Under the pieces are notes generated by a model. That model searched no databases and had not been told where the DNA came from. It saw only the letters and a program-made list of their open reading frames with translations. A DNA stretch of 64,000 nucleotides from Balanoglossus misakiensis (taxonomy: Eukaryota > Hemichordata). The stretch's first letter is position 1. Each line of letters begins with the position of its first letter. Location: the NCBI GenBank assembly GCA_040954595.2, contig CM082579.2:5332001-5396000 (forward strand), given 5' to 3'. The position numbers were made by a program, and so were the translations under genes. Shown one piece after another: positions 23,529 through 38,289 of this stretch.

Positions 23529-25093
23529 TTGTTGATAGCTATGAACGAGACAGAATGTTTCGTACTTTACCCTTGGCCAAATACCAAGTTAAGATTTGAT
23601 TTAAATCATGAACGGCGAGAAAACGCAGAAGATGACAACTGCTCCGCAGCATCGTCTGGTTCATTGCAAGTGATGGAACATCATGAACAAGACTTGTCGA
23701 CTTTTGGCCGAAAGGGTAGGTTTTAATGTGTTTGACATTTGCGTAAGGCTGTCTAGCTCTGAGTGCAGCTAGTTCACTGTAATAGGTACATGTTTTCAGA
23801 GCATCACCTCTCTGTTGCAGATTGTAACAGCATCTGGGATGCAGCCATCAAATCAAAGGATACTGACCAACTACTGCAGTTCTTTGAAATATGCAGCCAG
23901 GAGATGGTGGGGAGACTGAGAAACTCAACACCTACATGCACAGGTAACACTAGCTTTTATGCTTCAGTTTGGGGAAAGAAAATGAAATAAAAAGAATAAT
24001 TACTAATTTCTCTCATAACTTTCTGTTTAAAACTGCAGCCAAAACCGTTTTCCCCTTTGTCACTTCCTCAGATAAAGTTGCTCTCCTGAACTTCCTCTTT
24101 GTGATTGGTGTTGTGAAAAGGATGGAACTTTCTCCTGATGCGGATGAACCGAACGAGATGAATGATGAGGATGTCAGTGCTGATGATTTTGAGGAGGATG
24201 CTGGAAACAACACAGACGATGCAACAGACAGTGATTCAGATTGTGGAGTTGATGATGATACTAGCAGTAAGGCACTGGAAGAATCATCTCCAAGTTCTAC
24301 AAAAGCTGAACCTGAAGAAACCAAGGAAAGTCAAGAAATTTCAAAGGACAGCAATATCATAAGCATGATACAGGAGAACATTTCTGTTGATGAACCTTAC
24401 CAAGGAAATGGAGAAGTTGAAGACGCCAAAACTGGTCAGAAGATGACGAGAAAAAGGACAGCATGCACCAAGCGCAAATCTCAGAGTGGCCTAAAAGTTG
24501 AATGCGAATCGTGCGGCAAAAGTCTGCACCCGTCGAACTTCACCAGGCACATGAGAATTCACAGCGGAGAGAGACCGTTCCATTGTAAGATGTGCCCGAA
24601 AACCCTGAAGACCAAAAGCGACCTGGAGTACCACACGAAGACGCACACGGGGGAACGACCTTTCCAGTGCAAGGAGTGCGGGATGTGCTTCGCGGCCAAG
24701 GGGAGCGCCAAAAGACACTTGCGGACTCACACGGGGGAGAAACCTTTCCTCTGCGAAGAGTGCGGCCGGGCGTTCACTCAGAAGCACAACTTCAAAGAGC
24801 ACCTGCGCATCCATACTGGAGAGAAACCCTTTGAGTGCGACCTCTGCGGCAAGCGCTGCAGCCGCCAGAAGGACCTGGTGCACCACAAAAGGACGCACAC
24901 CGGGGAGAAACCTTATATTTGCGAGAAGTGCGGTCGGGGGTTCACGCAGACGAGTAAACTAGCCAAGCATTTAAGGACGCACGCAAGACAGTTGTTGCAT
25001 GGAACAAGCTCAAGGGGTGGGAAAAGGGGGAGAAAAAGAAAGGCATCGTCTATGGACATCATTGATAGCCTGATTCAACAAGCAAATATGTAG
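23529..25093 (+). CDS. C2H2 zinc-finger protein with six tandem fingers
   Basis: Three exons: 23529-23715, 23800-23943, 24039-25093, all phase 1 joins, giving 461 residues. A second Met four codons in (23541) could be the true start. Residues about 150-190 are acidic (NEMNDEDVSADDFEEDAG and on). They are followed by a basic patch (TRKRTACTKRK) and then six C2H2 fingers with TGE(K/R)P linkers, about residues 264-430. Each has C-x2-C and H-x3-H, beginning CESCGK, CKMCPK, CKECGM, CEECGR, CDLCGK and CEKCGR. The tail ends in a basic patch (KRGRKRKASS). Tandem fingers with TGEKP linkers normally bind DNA in the nucleus. The N-terminal part has no SCAN, KRAB or BTB domain that I recognise, so neither target nor sign of regulation is known. 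An AATAAA lies at 25216-25221. Confidence 0.9.
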
Positions 25094-25650
25094 CTCCCTG
25101 TTGACGTATTTTCAGTGGTATCTCAGTGCTTTAATTATGCACCTAGTGATAGACTAATAAGAGTAAGACAATGTAACCAAAGGTCATTGTTGAATTATTA
25201 CTCTGGATGTAGATTAATAAAAAATTTCAGCAACACTCACATAGTATTTATTTGTAATTTATTTGTATTTAACAGCTGAGCTGGTCATTTGCACAGACAG
25301 TATTTATACATGTAAAAATGGAATTCATACATGTCAGTGTAATGTTCAGTGCCATTGATAATGTGAATGATTTTAATTTTTATTTAAGTCTACAATAAAA
25401 TCCTTACATGTATTAAACTTTTGTGTGTGTGAATATTATAATATCACAGCATTGCGCCCTCTCACGGTTGAATTTGGATGCATTACTTCCGGGGTAAACA
25501 TGGCCGAATGAGGCGAGTGAGTGGTCTGTAACTCGAGCCGATTGCACAGATTCTGGGCGAAATTAGACATTATGCAAAGATCAAGCTCTGCCCAAACTGA
25601 AATCGAGATGAATTGATGATCGACACCGCCTTACTGAATGCTGAAGTATA
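25094..25650 (+). other. 3' untranslated region of the zinc-finger gene and PTGR2 promoter
   Basis: AATAAA at 25216-25221, and an AATAAA near 25395, mark possible 3' ends of the zinc-finger gene. The rest up to 25650 is the likely promoter and 5' untranslated region of PTGR2. No gene of its own is visible. Confidence 0.5.
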
Positions 25651-28023
<2,373 letters not shown>

Positions 28024-30331
28024 TCAGAGAATCGCATCAGTCTTGGCAACAATGGAAACATGGACGCTATGCAAGGAGCAGTGGTCATATCTCATGAGAA
28101 TTTCAACCAACAATTCTCATTGTGCTTGATAATAACACTACTAATATACAACTTACAGAGAGTGGAAAGCTTTGAAAGAAATCATTATTTCTTGCTGACT
28201 TAAAATCAGCTCATTTGTGAAACATAGTAGAATGCTGCCCATTGGCTGAATGGAACTCTTGTAACCAAATTATCTGCGTATTGACCAATCATTTTGCATC
28301 TTTCTTGGACTGCAGCTTAGATATCACAAACGGTAAATTTTGTAGAAAATGACAACCAGCCTAGGATCTGTAGTAGTCACATAATTTTCAGGATCACTTT
28401 CAAACTTCAAAGAATCCAGTTTCCAGTACCTATCAGTTCTTCCTCTAAAATCCCATAGTTTTCAAATGATTAACATTAATCTAACTATATCTATATTTTA
28501 CCAATTTACATTAGAACAGTAAGAGAGAATAAATAGCTTTCCTGATGGAAGTAATATTTCCTACATGCGTGTATGAGCACAATCAATTTAATCCTGAATG
28601 CCAGGGAACTAATTAAGACTATGAACTTTCCCCAGTACTGGAATACCTTTGCTTTGCGTTAAATTATTTCCATGTGTGTAGTAATGCAATTATGCACTGT
28701 CATATGCAACTTAAAAAAAAATTGGTTGTCATCTGCCTTTTATGCTGAAATGTGCATCTTTGAAAAAAAAAGAGGCTGAATTTTCATACAGGGCATTTTG
28801 AGGTCATGACCTCATAACCGATGGTAATTTGTTTTGCACACTTAGAATTTACATATTTACTGAATTGTTTAGTTTATATCAGGGCATAACCATGACAAAA
28901 TAACGGGAAAAAATTCAGTATTTCTGTTTAGATGTTAAAGTTTATAGTTTTTATTTCTATTCAGAAAAATGCCTCCCACTTGTCGTACCTCACCTCCTAC
29001 AGTTTACACACATATTTTTTTGGTATAAAATAAACAACAGCATAACTACCTCTCTGTACATCCCTCTATACAAAGTGAATTTATCCCACACTGCTGAAAC
29101 ATTGGTGCTTGTTCAGAACCAGTAAATGAACACTTGTCAAAACTATCCTGTTAAGTTTTTATTTTCTCCTTGATTTGTAAATTATATTTTGAAAGATCTG
29201 TATGTTTTGAGATTCAAACTCTGGGTAATATATCGGTGGGATGGAATTTGTTTCTAACTTCGTGTGGTAAAGCTGTGTACTGCAATGAAAGAAGCTGGTG
29301 AGCTGATATTTAGAACCAGACAATCTGAAATGAAATATTTTTGAGTGAGGAAATGTCTTTTGACCGTGTACAACTTGTGATGATGTCAGCTTCAGATTCA
29401 GATTTGTTGCCGTCATCAACAGTCATTATACAGTCTCAATGCTGCAGACTTTGTGAAAGCCATTATGTGTTTAATATTTACTGGTATGTTCCCTGTCATT
29501 GTTTTATAACCAGCTGATACTTGTTCCCCAGGAAGCATGTTCATACATAGGAAATTTTTGCCTGACAGTAAAATCATGAAAAAAAAGCACAGAGTTCCAT
29601 ACCGTGGGGCTTTTTAAAATACATGTAGTGTTTGAAATGTGTTTTAATTTATTTTAACTGAAAATGTGTCCCACAGTAACCTTTAGGCTGATATCATAGT
29701 GGTACTGCATTTTATGGACATATGTGTGACTGAAGTTTGTGAAGACTTTTTAAACAAATCCTTGCAAAGTAAACATTGCAGGAATGAAATGGAACGCTGT
29801 TATTCTTAATGCAGCTTATGATGGGCTCATAGACATTTATAAAGTCAACATGTATCCTTACTCCATTTGATAAATAAAATTTTCAAAGTGTAAAATTTGT
29901 TATTTGTGTTGCATGTTTCTGTGTTGGCTCTGTGGGGTCTGTTCTAATTGACCAATCACAAGTCCTGTGGTCTACCTGTTTTGGTTGTGCGGATAATAAC
30001 TGACCAATCAGTATTGTCGGGTCGAAATTAATAATTAATTAACCAAACAGGACAGTGAGCGACCTCGATTGCATGTATGCTATCCGAAGTGTTTGTGCAC
30101 ACTGAAATTAATATTTTAGCTGATGCAGAAATTCTGTGAACCAGCTGTTCCGGAATCGTAAATGTCGGTGACGTCACCCAACTTTATGCGTAAACTTGTT
30201 TGACCTTTGTGCCTTTGTATATTTCCATTGAGCGCATGCGTACTGAAAGACCGCGAAATTTCAGCATTTACGTAGATAACTGGCTACCGGTTTGGCGAAA
30301 ACTCGGTGTTTTTAAACATAATATCGACAGT
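28024..30331 (+). other. PTGR2 3' untranslated region, then RFC3 promoter
   Basis: No exon is visible. The only good AATAAA in the first part is at 29873-29878, so the PTGR2 3' untranslated region may be about 1.85 kb. After it come two CCAAT boxes (29952-29956, 30004-30008) and a perfect CRE (30169-30176), which mark the RFC3 promoter. Confidence 0.5.
29952..30176 (+). promoter_or_regulatory. RFC3 promoter elements: two CCAAT boxes and a palindromic CRE
   Basis: TGACCAATCA occurs around 30001-30010, and a close copy, TGACCAATCA, around 29949-29958. TGACGTCA, the full CREB/ATF site, is at 30169-30176, 156 bases before the RFC3 ATG. CCAAT boxes together with a CRE are common in promoters of replication genes. 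Binding here is inferred. Confidence 0.5.
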
Positions 30332-33300
30332 ATGAGCTTGTGGGTGGATAAGTATAGACCGACAACGCTCGGGAAGCTCGATTATCACAAAGAACAGGCT
30401 ACAAATCTCAAGAAACTCGTAAGTTACACTATGTTCATATCATTGATCCGATGATCGGCCATTTTGCTCTGAGTTTGTGTATATAACTGTATTTGTTATT
30501 ATTCTGTCCGATGTCAGAAATTTGTCGTGTTGAGGCTACAGTACAGCCTACATAGCCCAGCCAAAAGAGTTAGCTCGTATAACTCAAAAAATACATGTAA
30601 ACTGATTCCTGAATGTCTTGTTTTCACAGGTGCAATGTGGTGATTTTCCACATTTACTGGTATATGGACCATCAGGTGCCGGAAAGAAGACACGGATAAT
30701 GTGTCTTCTCAGGGAACTGTATGGAGCTGGCGTGGAGAAACTACGAATGGAACATCAGTCATTTACAGTGGGTTTGGGAATAGTTTCGGTTTTTCTTCTT
30801 TAGCTTCCTCGCAATAAAAGGATGCAATCATTATACTTATTAACTGAAGATGACATGATTATGATATTCCACCTATCTTGTTGGGCATATCCCATATTAT
30901 AATATACCTCATGCTAATACTGTGCCGTGATTCGCCAGAATCCGTCACGTGATAGGAAAATAGAATCGACTATGAACCGCTAGGGAAATAGCAGAAAAAA
31001 TATAAACCGGTCACGTGACCAGCGTGAGTGCGCAGACTCGGTCACGTCAATCACGGTCGCGTCGTCTGACACAATGGCCACCGCGGAAGATGTCGTCTGC
31101 CAACCTCAAGAGAAAATTGCAAGATTTTCCCAACTGTTAGCATGAGGTTTATTATAAAACACCTATAGCCTGGCCTATATTCGGGCCATAGCAGCCGTTT
31201 TTACCCCCTCGTGACTGTGAGTTACCAGAATCATATGCTATTTCCCTCGGCCTGCGGCCTCGGGAAATAGCATATGATTCTGGTAACTCACAGCCCCTCG
31301 GGTGTAATAAACGGCCGCTATGGCCCTCATGGCCAGGCAATAGGTGTTCATTATGATGAGAGTATCAGACTGAAAGTTGTGTGAGGAAACTTTGTCACCT
31401 CTGACCTGAACTACACATAACATATTGCCTTGTCTCTCTCACAGACCCCTTCCAAGCGTAAAATTGAAATCACAACTATTGCCAGTAACTACCACATTGA
31501 AGTCAATCCAAGGTAAAGTGAATGTTTCCCACAACTGGCCACTGTTTTGCCTAGAAGTGTTGAAAATGAATGTCCATACCATAGACCCTCTAAGATATCT
31601 CGAAAATGTTAGCAGTCTGATCACTTTATAGTGTAATGGTTTGTCTCTCAGTGATGCAGGATTCCAGGACAGAGTGGTGGTTCAAGAACTTCTGAAGACA
31701 GTGGCTCAAACAAACCAGTTGGAGTCATCATCACAGAGAGAATTCAAAGGTATGTTGCTCAAACAGGCATGTCTGTCATATAAAGTGAGCATTGCTTGAT
31801 CAAACCACAACCTGTATAATGTAGATTGAGACTGCTTGATCTCAGAACTCTAAATTTCCACACAGAACCCTGTACATGGCGCTGGCATGTGTGTGAACAT
31901 GTGTGTCAAAATTAAAAGATTTAAAGATAGTCAGAATTGCAATATGATGAGCTGTAATTATGAAATGTCTTTATTTCTCAGTCGTGGTTCTGACTGAAGT
32001 GGACCGCCTCACAAAAGATGCCCAGCATGCTTTGCGTCGCACTATGGAGAAGTACATGTCAACGTGTCGAATAATTCTTTGCTGTAACTCCACCAGTAAG
32101 GTCATTCCAGCCATTAGGAGTCGATGTCTGGGTATTCGGGTAGCAGCGCCCTCAACAGAAGAGGTACTGTAAAGTGTAGGTTTTTTTTTAAACTGGAAAA
32201 TGACCAACAATTCATTCTACTAGACCCATAAAGGGACAAATTTGCCAATGTTTTTTTTTTTGCGTGAAGTCCACCAAGAATCAGAGTTTATTCTTAACTT
32301 GTCTACATACACACTCATGGCTGGTATTGCAATTCCCTCTAGGTGTGTCAGATTCTCAACATGGTGTGTAAGAAGGAAGGACTCAACTTACCGAGTCAGC
32401 TCGGCAAGAAGATCGCAGAGAAATCTGGACGCAATCTCCGGAAAGCCTTGCTGATGTGCGAAGCATGTAAAGTTCAGCAGTAAGTGTGTGATGTGCCTAT
32501 TTTGGAATGGATTTGTGATGGTGGTTTACCTTCTCTGAGCTAGGTTCAAGGGTTAACTCTTGCAGTCCTAAGTTCCTGGTGCATACCTATTACCCAAACT
32601 CAAAACATTTCCGTCAATATCTAGGAACAAGTTTACAAGTGCCTAACTCTTCCTTTTGCAGGTACCCATTCAGCCCAGACCAGGAAGTGACAGAAACTGA
32701 CTGGGAGGTTTTCCTGAGAGAAACAGCCGATGCTATTGTACAGCAGCAGACACCCAAAAGGTTTGTTAAGTCTTCCTATATTGTTCCATATTGTGATGTT
32801 TAGTACACATGGCCAAAAAATAACTTCCTGTGTTTGTTTTTTGTTGGTCAGACTTCTTGAAGTCCGAGGAAGACTGTATGAACTTTTGACTCATTGCATT
32901 CCCCCAGATGTCATCATGAAGGTGAGTTTGTGATCAGCATTCACTGCTGTGTGAACTGGGAGTTTGTCATAGTTAACCCATCTGGTGGAAGAGGGTGTCC
33001 ATTCTGAATCTGATGAAGAGAACGACTCATAGACTTGACTTTGCCGCCAGTTGTCCAATCATGATACAGTAACATTATCACATCTGGAGAACATACTTTC
33101 CACATTCACTCAGGGATATGCAAGTCACTCACATTTTTGTCACACAGACACATCCACACAGTGCCCTCTTGTTCAACTTTCAACAACCACACTTTCCTCT
33201 TTGCAGGGTTTACTTGCCGAGTTAGTCCTCAACTGTGACGGCCAGCTGAAGGCAGAAGTCACTCAAATGGCGGCATTCTATGAACACAGGGTTCAGCAAG

Positions 33301-33398
33301 GATCCAAATCCATCTACCACATGGAAGCATTTGTCGCCAAATTCATGAGCATTTATAAGAGATTTATGGAAGAAGGCATGGCGGCTATGGACTTCTAA
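30332..33398 (+). CDS. RFC3: Replication factor C subunit 3 (clamp loader)
   Basis: Nine exons: 30332-30418, 30630-30767, 31445-31512, 31652-31749, 31982-32163, 32343-32479, 32662-32760, 32852-32921, 33207-33398. All phases agree and give 356 residues, exactly the human length. It begins [10 protein letters not shown]. Walker A is GPSGAGKKT at about residues 42-50. The Walker B region is the RFC3-type [17 protein letters not shown] (about 134-150), and the arginine-finger SRC motif is in IRSRCLG. The C-terminal collar domain includes [11 protein letters not shown] and [19 protein letters not shown]3 is one of five subunits that load PCNA onto primer junctions during DNA replication and repair, and it also serves the Rad17 checkpoint loader. 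Intron 2 carries a fold-back element (31148-31338). The stop codon overlaps a polyadenylation signal. Confidence 0.97.
31148..31338. mobile_element. Fold-back element in RFC3 intron 2
   Basis: 31215-31246 is the exact reverse complement of 31262-31293 (32 bp each) around a 15-base GC-rich centre. Outside this core, pairing continues imperfectly to about 31148 and 31338, for example AACACCTAT against ATAGGTGTT and GGGCCATAGC against GCTATGGCCC. The whole unit is a hairpin with arms of about 90 bp. No terminal duplication is clear. A CACGTGA-rich stretch just upstream (30945-31060) may belong to the same insertion. Confidence 0.8.
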
Positions 33399-33406
33399 TA
33401 AATAAA
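33397..33406 (+). promoter_or_regulatory. Two overlapping AATAAA signals fused to the RFC3 stop codon
   Basis: The RFC3 stop TAA is 33396-33398. AATAAA occurs at 33397-33402 and again at 33401-33406. Cleavage 10-30 bases downstream would leave a 3' untranslated region of only a few dozen bases. Confidence 0.75.
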
Positions 33407-34322
33407 ATGTCCAGGTTTCTCAACTTTGCGACTTTTTTGTCTTTGAAAAATATTAACAGCTGTGATTGTAATTTAAAGTTGAATTTCATTGTATCTGCTT
33501 ACATACAATTTGTCATCTAGAAGGTATGATTTTATTACATGTATTTGTAAAATGCCAGTAAACTGTTCTCGTACAAAAACTGATACCCGAGTCTTTCTTG
33601 TTGTAATCTCGTAATGTTCAGTGAGGCCCGTGTTCTGTGTGATTTTTCTTGAGAATAGAAAAATCAAAAGACCCCAAGCACACTTGATCAGTCGAAAGTT
33701 ATTTATTTTGTAAAAAATGAGTAATGAAAAATACCTCCATAATATAATTTCATGAAAATCATATAAAATGCCCCATTCTGTCATAAATGACAAAATCTGG
33801 CATATGCCTATATTGAATCCACACACATAATCCACGCAATTGTGGGGATTCACTTAAAATGCACCACAAAATCACCATATCCCAAGTTTTGGAGTTACAA
33901 TACCACTATAACCCACAGAATTTTGAGTTATAGCATTTAAAATTTGTTCTCCAGCTTTTAGAGGGTGAAGGTTTTACCATTGATAGTGATGATTAAACCA
34001 TTGAAACCATATATGGCTTCAAAGTCGGGTATTTGTTGTAAATGCCCAGAAGCATTCATCCACATTCAGGTGACTAAAATGTGGCAAAGTATATATTTGT
34101 CCTGTTATCACATGACTTACACCGCATCTTATTTCTGTACTGAGAACACTAGTAGTCTGTCTGCATGTGATATTTTACTCCAGAGAAGGCCCATTGAAAT
34201 GTATCTTGATTTCATTACAACATCATGGTGTTGTAGTCATGGCAGACAGGTCACAACATCAAGCAGTTAAAAGTTCACACAGGCAGCCACCACTAGTGAT
34301 AGCGCCCTCACTCGACTCAGCT
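33407..34322. other. Tail-to-tail 3' regions of RFC3 and DELE1
   Basis: No coding exon is visible. TTTATT at 33702-33707 is AATAAA for the minus strand and would give DELE1 a 3' untranslated region of about 600 bases. A 126-codon minus-strand frame at 33473-33853 shows no domain and overlaps this untranslated region. Confidence 0.5.
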
Positions 34323-37300
34323 CTACACCACGGCAACACCAAAAGAACCCCTGAGTCCGTTCATCTTGAACGCATCCTCCTTCACGCCGAAGTCAGCGAG
34401 CCAGCCCTCACCGTCAAAATCAGCACTGATTTCAGCAACGTCCTGATTATTGTTCAACTCGTCGCGAGAGCTGCGCATTCCTTTGTAACTAAGAATACTG
34501 GGCAAAAAGAGATCTAAAACAGAGATGGAACGTTTGCTGATCCACTCTGGTTTTTCCAATAATTGTTCCTGATCAGAGTCAAACTCTTGAGCCATACTCG
34601 AAAGGGAAGGCGATGACATTGAAGTGTGTATGGGCCTCTTCTCTTGTGGTAATTGTGTCTTTTCTGTCGAATTCTCTAAAATCTGTGACTGTTCTAGTTT
34701 GGACATCTCTTCCTCCAGTTCTACAAAATGAAAACAGAATATGCAGTGATCAAATCAGGCACTTTTTTACTAATCTAAACTTTAAATTCGATGACATATT
34801 ATGCTTGAGTATCTATGGTCCAAATAACACCCAAAAAACATGCAACACATTATTACTCACTGAGTTTGTCTTCCGCGTCCAGTCTCTCCAGACACTGAAC
34901 AGCTGACTCTGACCCAGACTGGCTAGCAACCCTGTAAAGTTCTCTGGCATATTCTCTATCTTCAGGAAGACCTGCCACAGCCAGAAATATACTCAATTAA
35001 GAAGTATTTCCCCTGATACACGGTACAGTATGTGTAAGCATAGCTACATTTATAGTCATCAATTTTTTTCCTCTCACTTTCGGATCAATACAAGTGAATC
35101 CAGCTCACCTCCGAGACCTAACTCGTTAAATACAGCCAGGTTGTACTGTGCATCCGAGTGATTTTGCTTGGCTGCCTTAGAGTAGAGATCAGCTGCTTTG
35201 GCTTCATTCTGGGCCACGCCCCATCCCTGCTCATAACACATGCCCAGGTAATACAGACAATCTGCATCCTACAGAGTTACAGGAGAGGAGAGAAAAAACA
35301 AACAGTTAAACACCATGGAGTTTTGGATTGCAGTGGATTGCTAAGGCAGTTCGCCAATCACATCAAAGTTTTTTTTCTACCAAAGAAAAATAAGATCTAC
35401 TGCATCAAAACCAGCCTGGGCTCATGCCAGGATTTGAACTTCAATTGTTAACATTCACTTAGAGTGGGCACTTGGCCAAGCAGAATAAGACACACAGTAT
35501 AAAATAAAATGTTATGACAGGAAAGACTTGTGTGACATTGCCAACAATCATTAAATGAGCTGGACAGATGCTATAACACCTGCGTAACTTTTGACGGCCG
35601 ACAATTTCTAGTCAAAACAACTTAACAAGATAAAACTTTATGAGAAGAATTATTAACATCGTGTCTAAATCGCCCTACATTTACCCACCTTATCTTTAGA
35701 CCCCTCTTCCAAGAAGCTGACAGCCCTCTCCACATCAACGTGAGGTTCTTCAAGATAATATGTACCCATGTAGAGCACGGCCTAAGGGTAAACATTTCAA
35801 TACAAGATTCACTTCAATATGTATTGTGTTGTGCCGGCCATATTTGGCAGATCATCAAAATACTTGCACACTAAACAAAGATGCATAACATTAACATTCT
35901 TTTTACCTGTTGAAGGCCTTTTTCAGCTGCAAGTTCCATTAATTCCATGGCTTTCTTTGAATCCTTGGGCAGACCACCAAGGCCCAACAGGTAGAAGACA
36001 GCCAGGTTGTACAGCGCCATTGGATGACCTTTCTCAGCTGCAGATTTGTAGTAATCAGCTGCCTGTAATGAAGTGAATGCAAGTTAATTGTTTGATCTAA
36101 ATACATTGTAATTGCTTTCTATGATAAAATTGGCCCTCTAGAGAGGCGAAGGGGTTTACATTGTTGTCAGACACACAAAAAGTCGGCAATGGTCAGTCTG
36201 AGACTCAAAGGTACACCCTACCTTACTTAGGCTTTTGGGGACACCCTTGCCTTCTTCGTAACACACGCCAAGGTTATACAGCGACTTGGCGTATCCCACA
36301 TCAGCTGCCTGCCGAAACTGGCCAGCAGCTTTGACAAGACTGCCCTCTATGGCGTAGTTCAGTCCCAGTGCGTTGAGCAGAAGACCCGTGCTTTCGTTCC
36401 CCAGTGATTCCAGCTGAGATAGCGCTTCGGCTTGTAAATCTTGGGGCTGCAAAAAAAGTTTGAGTTCGGTCACATCAGTTTCAATGGAACAAGGTTAGAA
36501 CTGGGGTGAATGAAAACACTCATAGGAGATCATGAAAACAGTTGACTTGCTTCAACCTACTGTTTTTGTTGACACAGAATCCTGGTGGTTCTTCCCATCT
36601 TCCAAGATACTTCTGCGAGTTGTTGGGTGCGGTCTCAGACCCTTCGGCATGGCCTGCGCAAACCGATAGAGGGCGCGCCAAAACCTCTTTCTGTCATCGT
36701 CGCATCTCCACTGATCTGCTCGGTCAAACTGTCGGCACACATGTAAGCTCACAACGAGGGCAGTACCCTGAAAATGATGACCAAATAAATCAGTGTTGTA
36801 AAACACGTCACAGTAATCAGGGAATGTGCATATTTCTTAATTCTCTGTCAGCGAACAACATCATGAAAATTAAAGTGATGATCAAACTCACCCATCCCAA
36901 AGCTTCGAACATGTTATGCTTGCAGCTCTCACATGAAGACCAGTTGAATTTTTGCCGGAAACTTCCCCAGTCTTCTCTCTCCTTGTGGTTCCCATTTTCA
37001 GTGCCAGCAGCCCCGGAACTGACACCACCATGATAACTAAGAAAATCACAGAAAAAATATTCACATATATCATTTCAGGATCTGGTAAAACGTTACAAAA
37101 CCAGACGGACACTCAATAGCTAAACATTTCTTCTCAACCATAAAACCACTTTCTTTATATTACCTTGCTACTTGCAGTTGCTGGCTTTCTCCGTTGATGC
37201 CTTCTTCCCGAAGTTTGTTCTGTTGTGAGACATTGCTTGTACGGATGGGCTGGTTGTGATGCACCTGGCGCAGCCCTAGTAAAGGGATGGAATTAAATTT

Positions 37301-37834
37301 ATATAAACTATAATGCAAACATTAACAATTCCCAGAGCAACGAATTTCGAAATGGGACAATGTGTATGCAAAGAAATATATACAGCCGCACAGCTCGATG
37401 AACGTCAAAAGACAACCGTCGTATCATAGAGGTCAATGTATTATAGTAAACCTCAGTTATCAAAAGAGTACGATCGGTCACGTTTGTAAACACACACCAA
37501 TCGATAAGGGTGACGTTATGGGCCTGTGACGTCACTAAAGGGGAATTTTCTTTGGACCTTTGCCAATTTCAACCATAATTTTGGCATAATAGTCGGAAAC
37601 TTGCGTGAAAGCCGTCGAAAATTGAAATACAGATTCAGATAGACACGTGTAGAAAGCGAAGCATAATTTCCATGCAATTATAAAGCGTAAAAGAACAAGT
37701 TTCTATGAAACCAGGTTCATGACTCGATCTAGTCACGACTTTATCCCGGGTGATTTTCACTCATGGAAATCGGCGTTTCGACAAAAAATTCACAAAATCT
37801 TACCTCTCTGTACGTTCTGCAATATTCTCAACAT
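34323..37834 (-). CDS. DELE1: DELE1-like mitochondrial stress-relay protein with Sel1 repeats
   Basis: Ten exons in transcript order: 37834-37804, 37275-37164, 37036-36892, 36767-36561, 36446-36222, 36062-35907, 35781-35689, 35268-35109, 34971-34861, 34720-34323. Phases agree and give 545 residues (human DELE1 is 515). The N-terminus is basic and lacks acidic residues ([20 protein letters not shown]), as expected for a mitochondrial presequence. [12 protein letters not shown] segment, then a hydrophobic stretch ([18 protein letters not shown]), resembles the region after the presequence in human DELE1. Residues about 166-413 are Sel1/TPR-like repeats ([50 protein letters not shown]). In mammals, OMA1 cleaves DELE1 under mitochondrial stress and the cytosolic fragment oligomerises and activates the kinase HRI. 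Whether that holds here is inference. Confidence 0.88.
37527..37534. promoter_or_regulatory. Palindromic CRE (TGACGTCA) in DELE1 intron 1
   Basis: A full CREB/ATF palindrome lies about 300 bases inside the DELE1 gene from its ATG, with a half-site TGACG at 37511-37515. It could act as an intronic promoter element. ATF-family control would fit a stress gene but is not shown. Confidence 0.4.
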
Positions 37835-38289
37835 GCTGATCTCACATAAGCGTAGCGCTGCCCGCGTAAATTACGTGTTTAAAACGCACATTGCAGACCG
37901 CAGATGCGTCTCCGATCCTATCCGCGGACCAGAGATGAGGCAATCCCCCTCCTATCACATGACTCGACAAATCGCCCTACTTTACAGCAGCGCCCTCTAG
38001 ATGTAGGTTAAAGATATGGGTTACAATGTATACGTATAAAACGGTTAAATTTGAGTGTTTTTTACTTTTGTGCCATTGAGCAAAATATCCAACGGGTTTG
38101 ACTTTTCTTTCCTGGGGAAGAATATTACCCAAGATTGCCACACACAAAAGTAAATAGCTGAATAGCGTTGATCAGAGTGTCTGTGTCTCATAGAAATTGC
38201 AGTGCTGACAAAGTTCGGATAGCATACAGCTTCTGTCACTTTGGCATTTTGATACTCTCATTAGAAAAAACAACAACAACACAAGTTCC
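37835..38289. other. DELE1 promoter region and end of the FRY transcription unit
   Basis: No exon is visible. The region separates the DELE1 start (37834) from the nearest minus-strand polyadenylation signal, TTTATT at 38290-38295, that could serve the upstream furry gene. Confidence 0.4.

Noticed and set aside
24491-24898. 135-codon minus-strand open frame
   Set aside because: It is the antisense shadow of the zinc-finger repeats.
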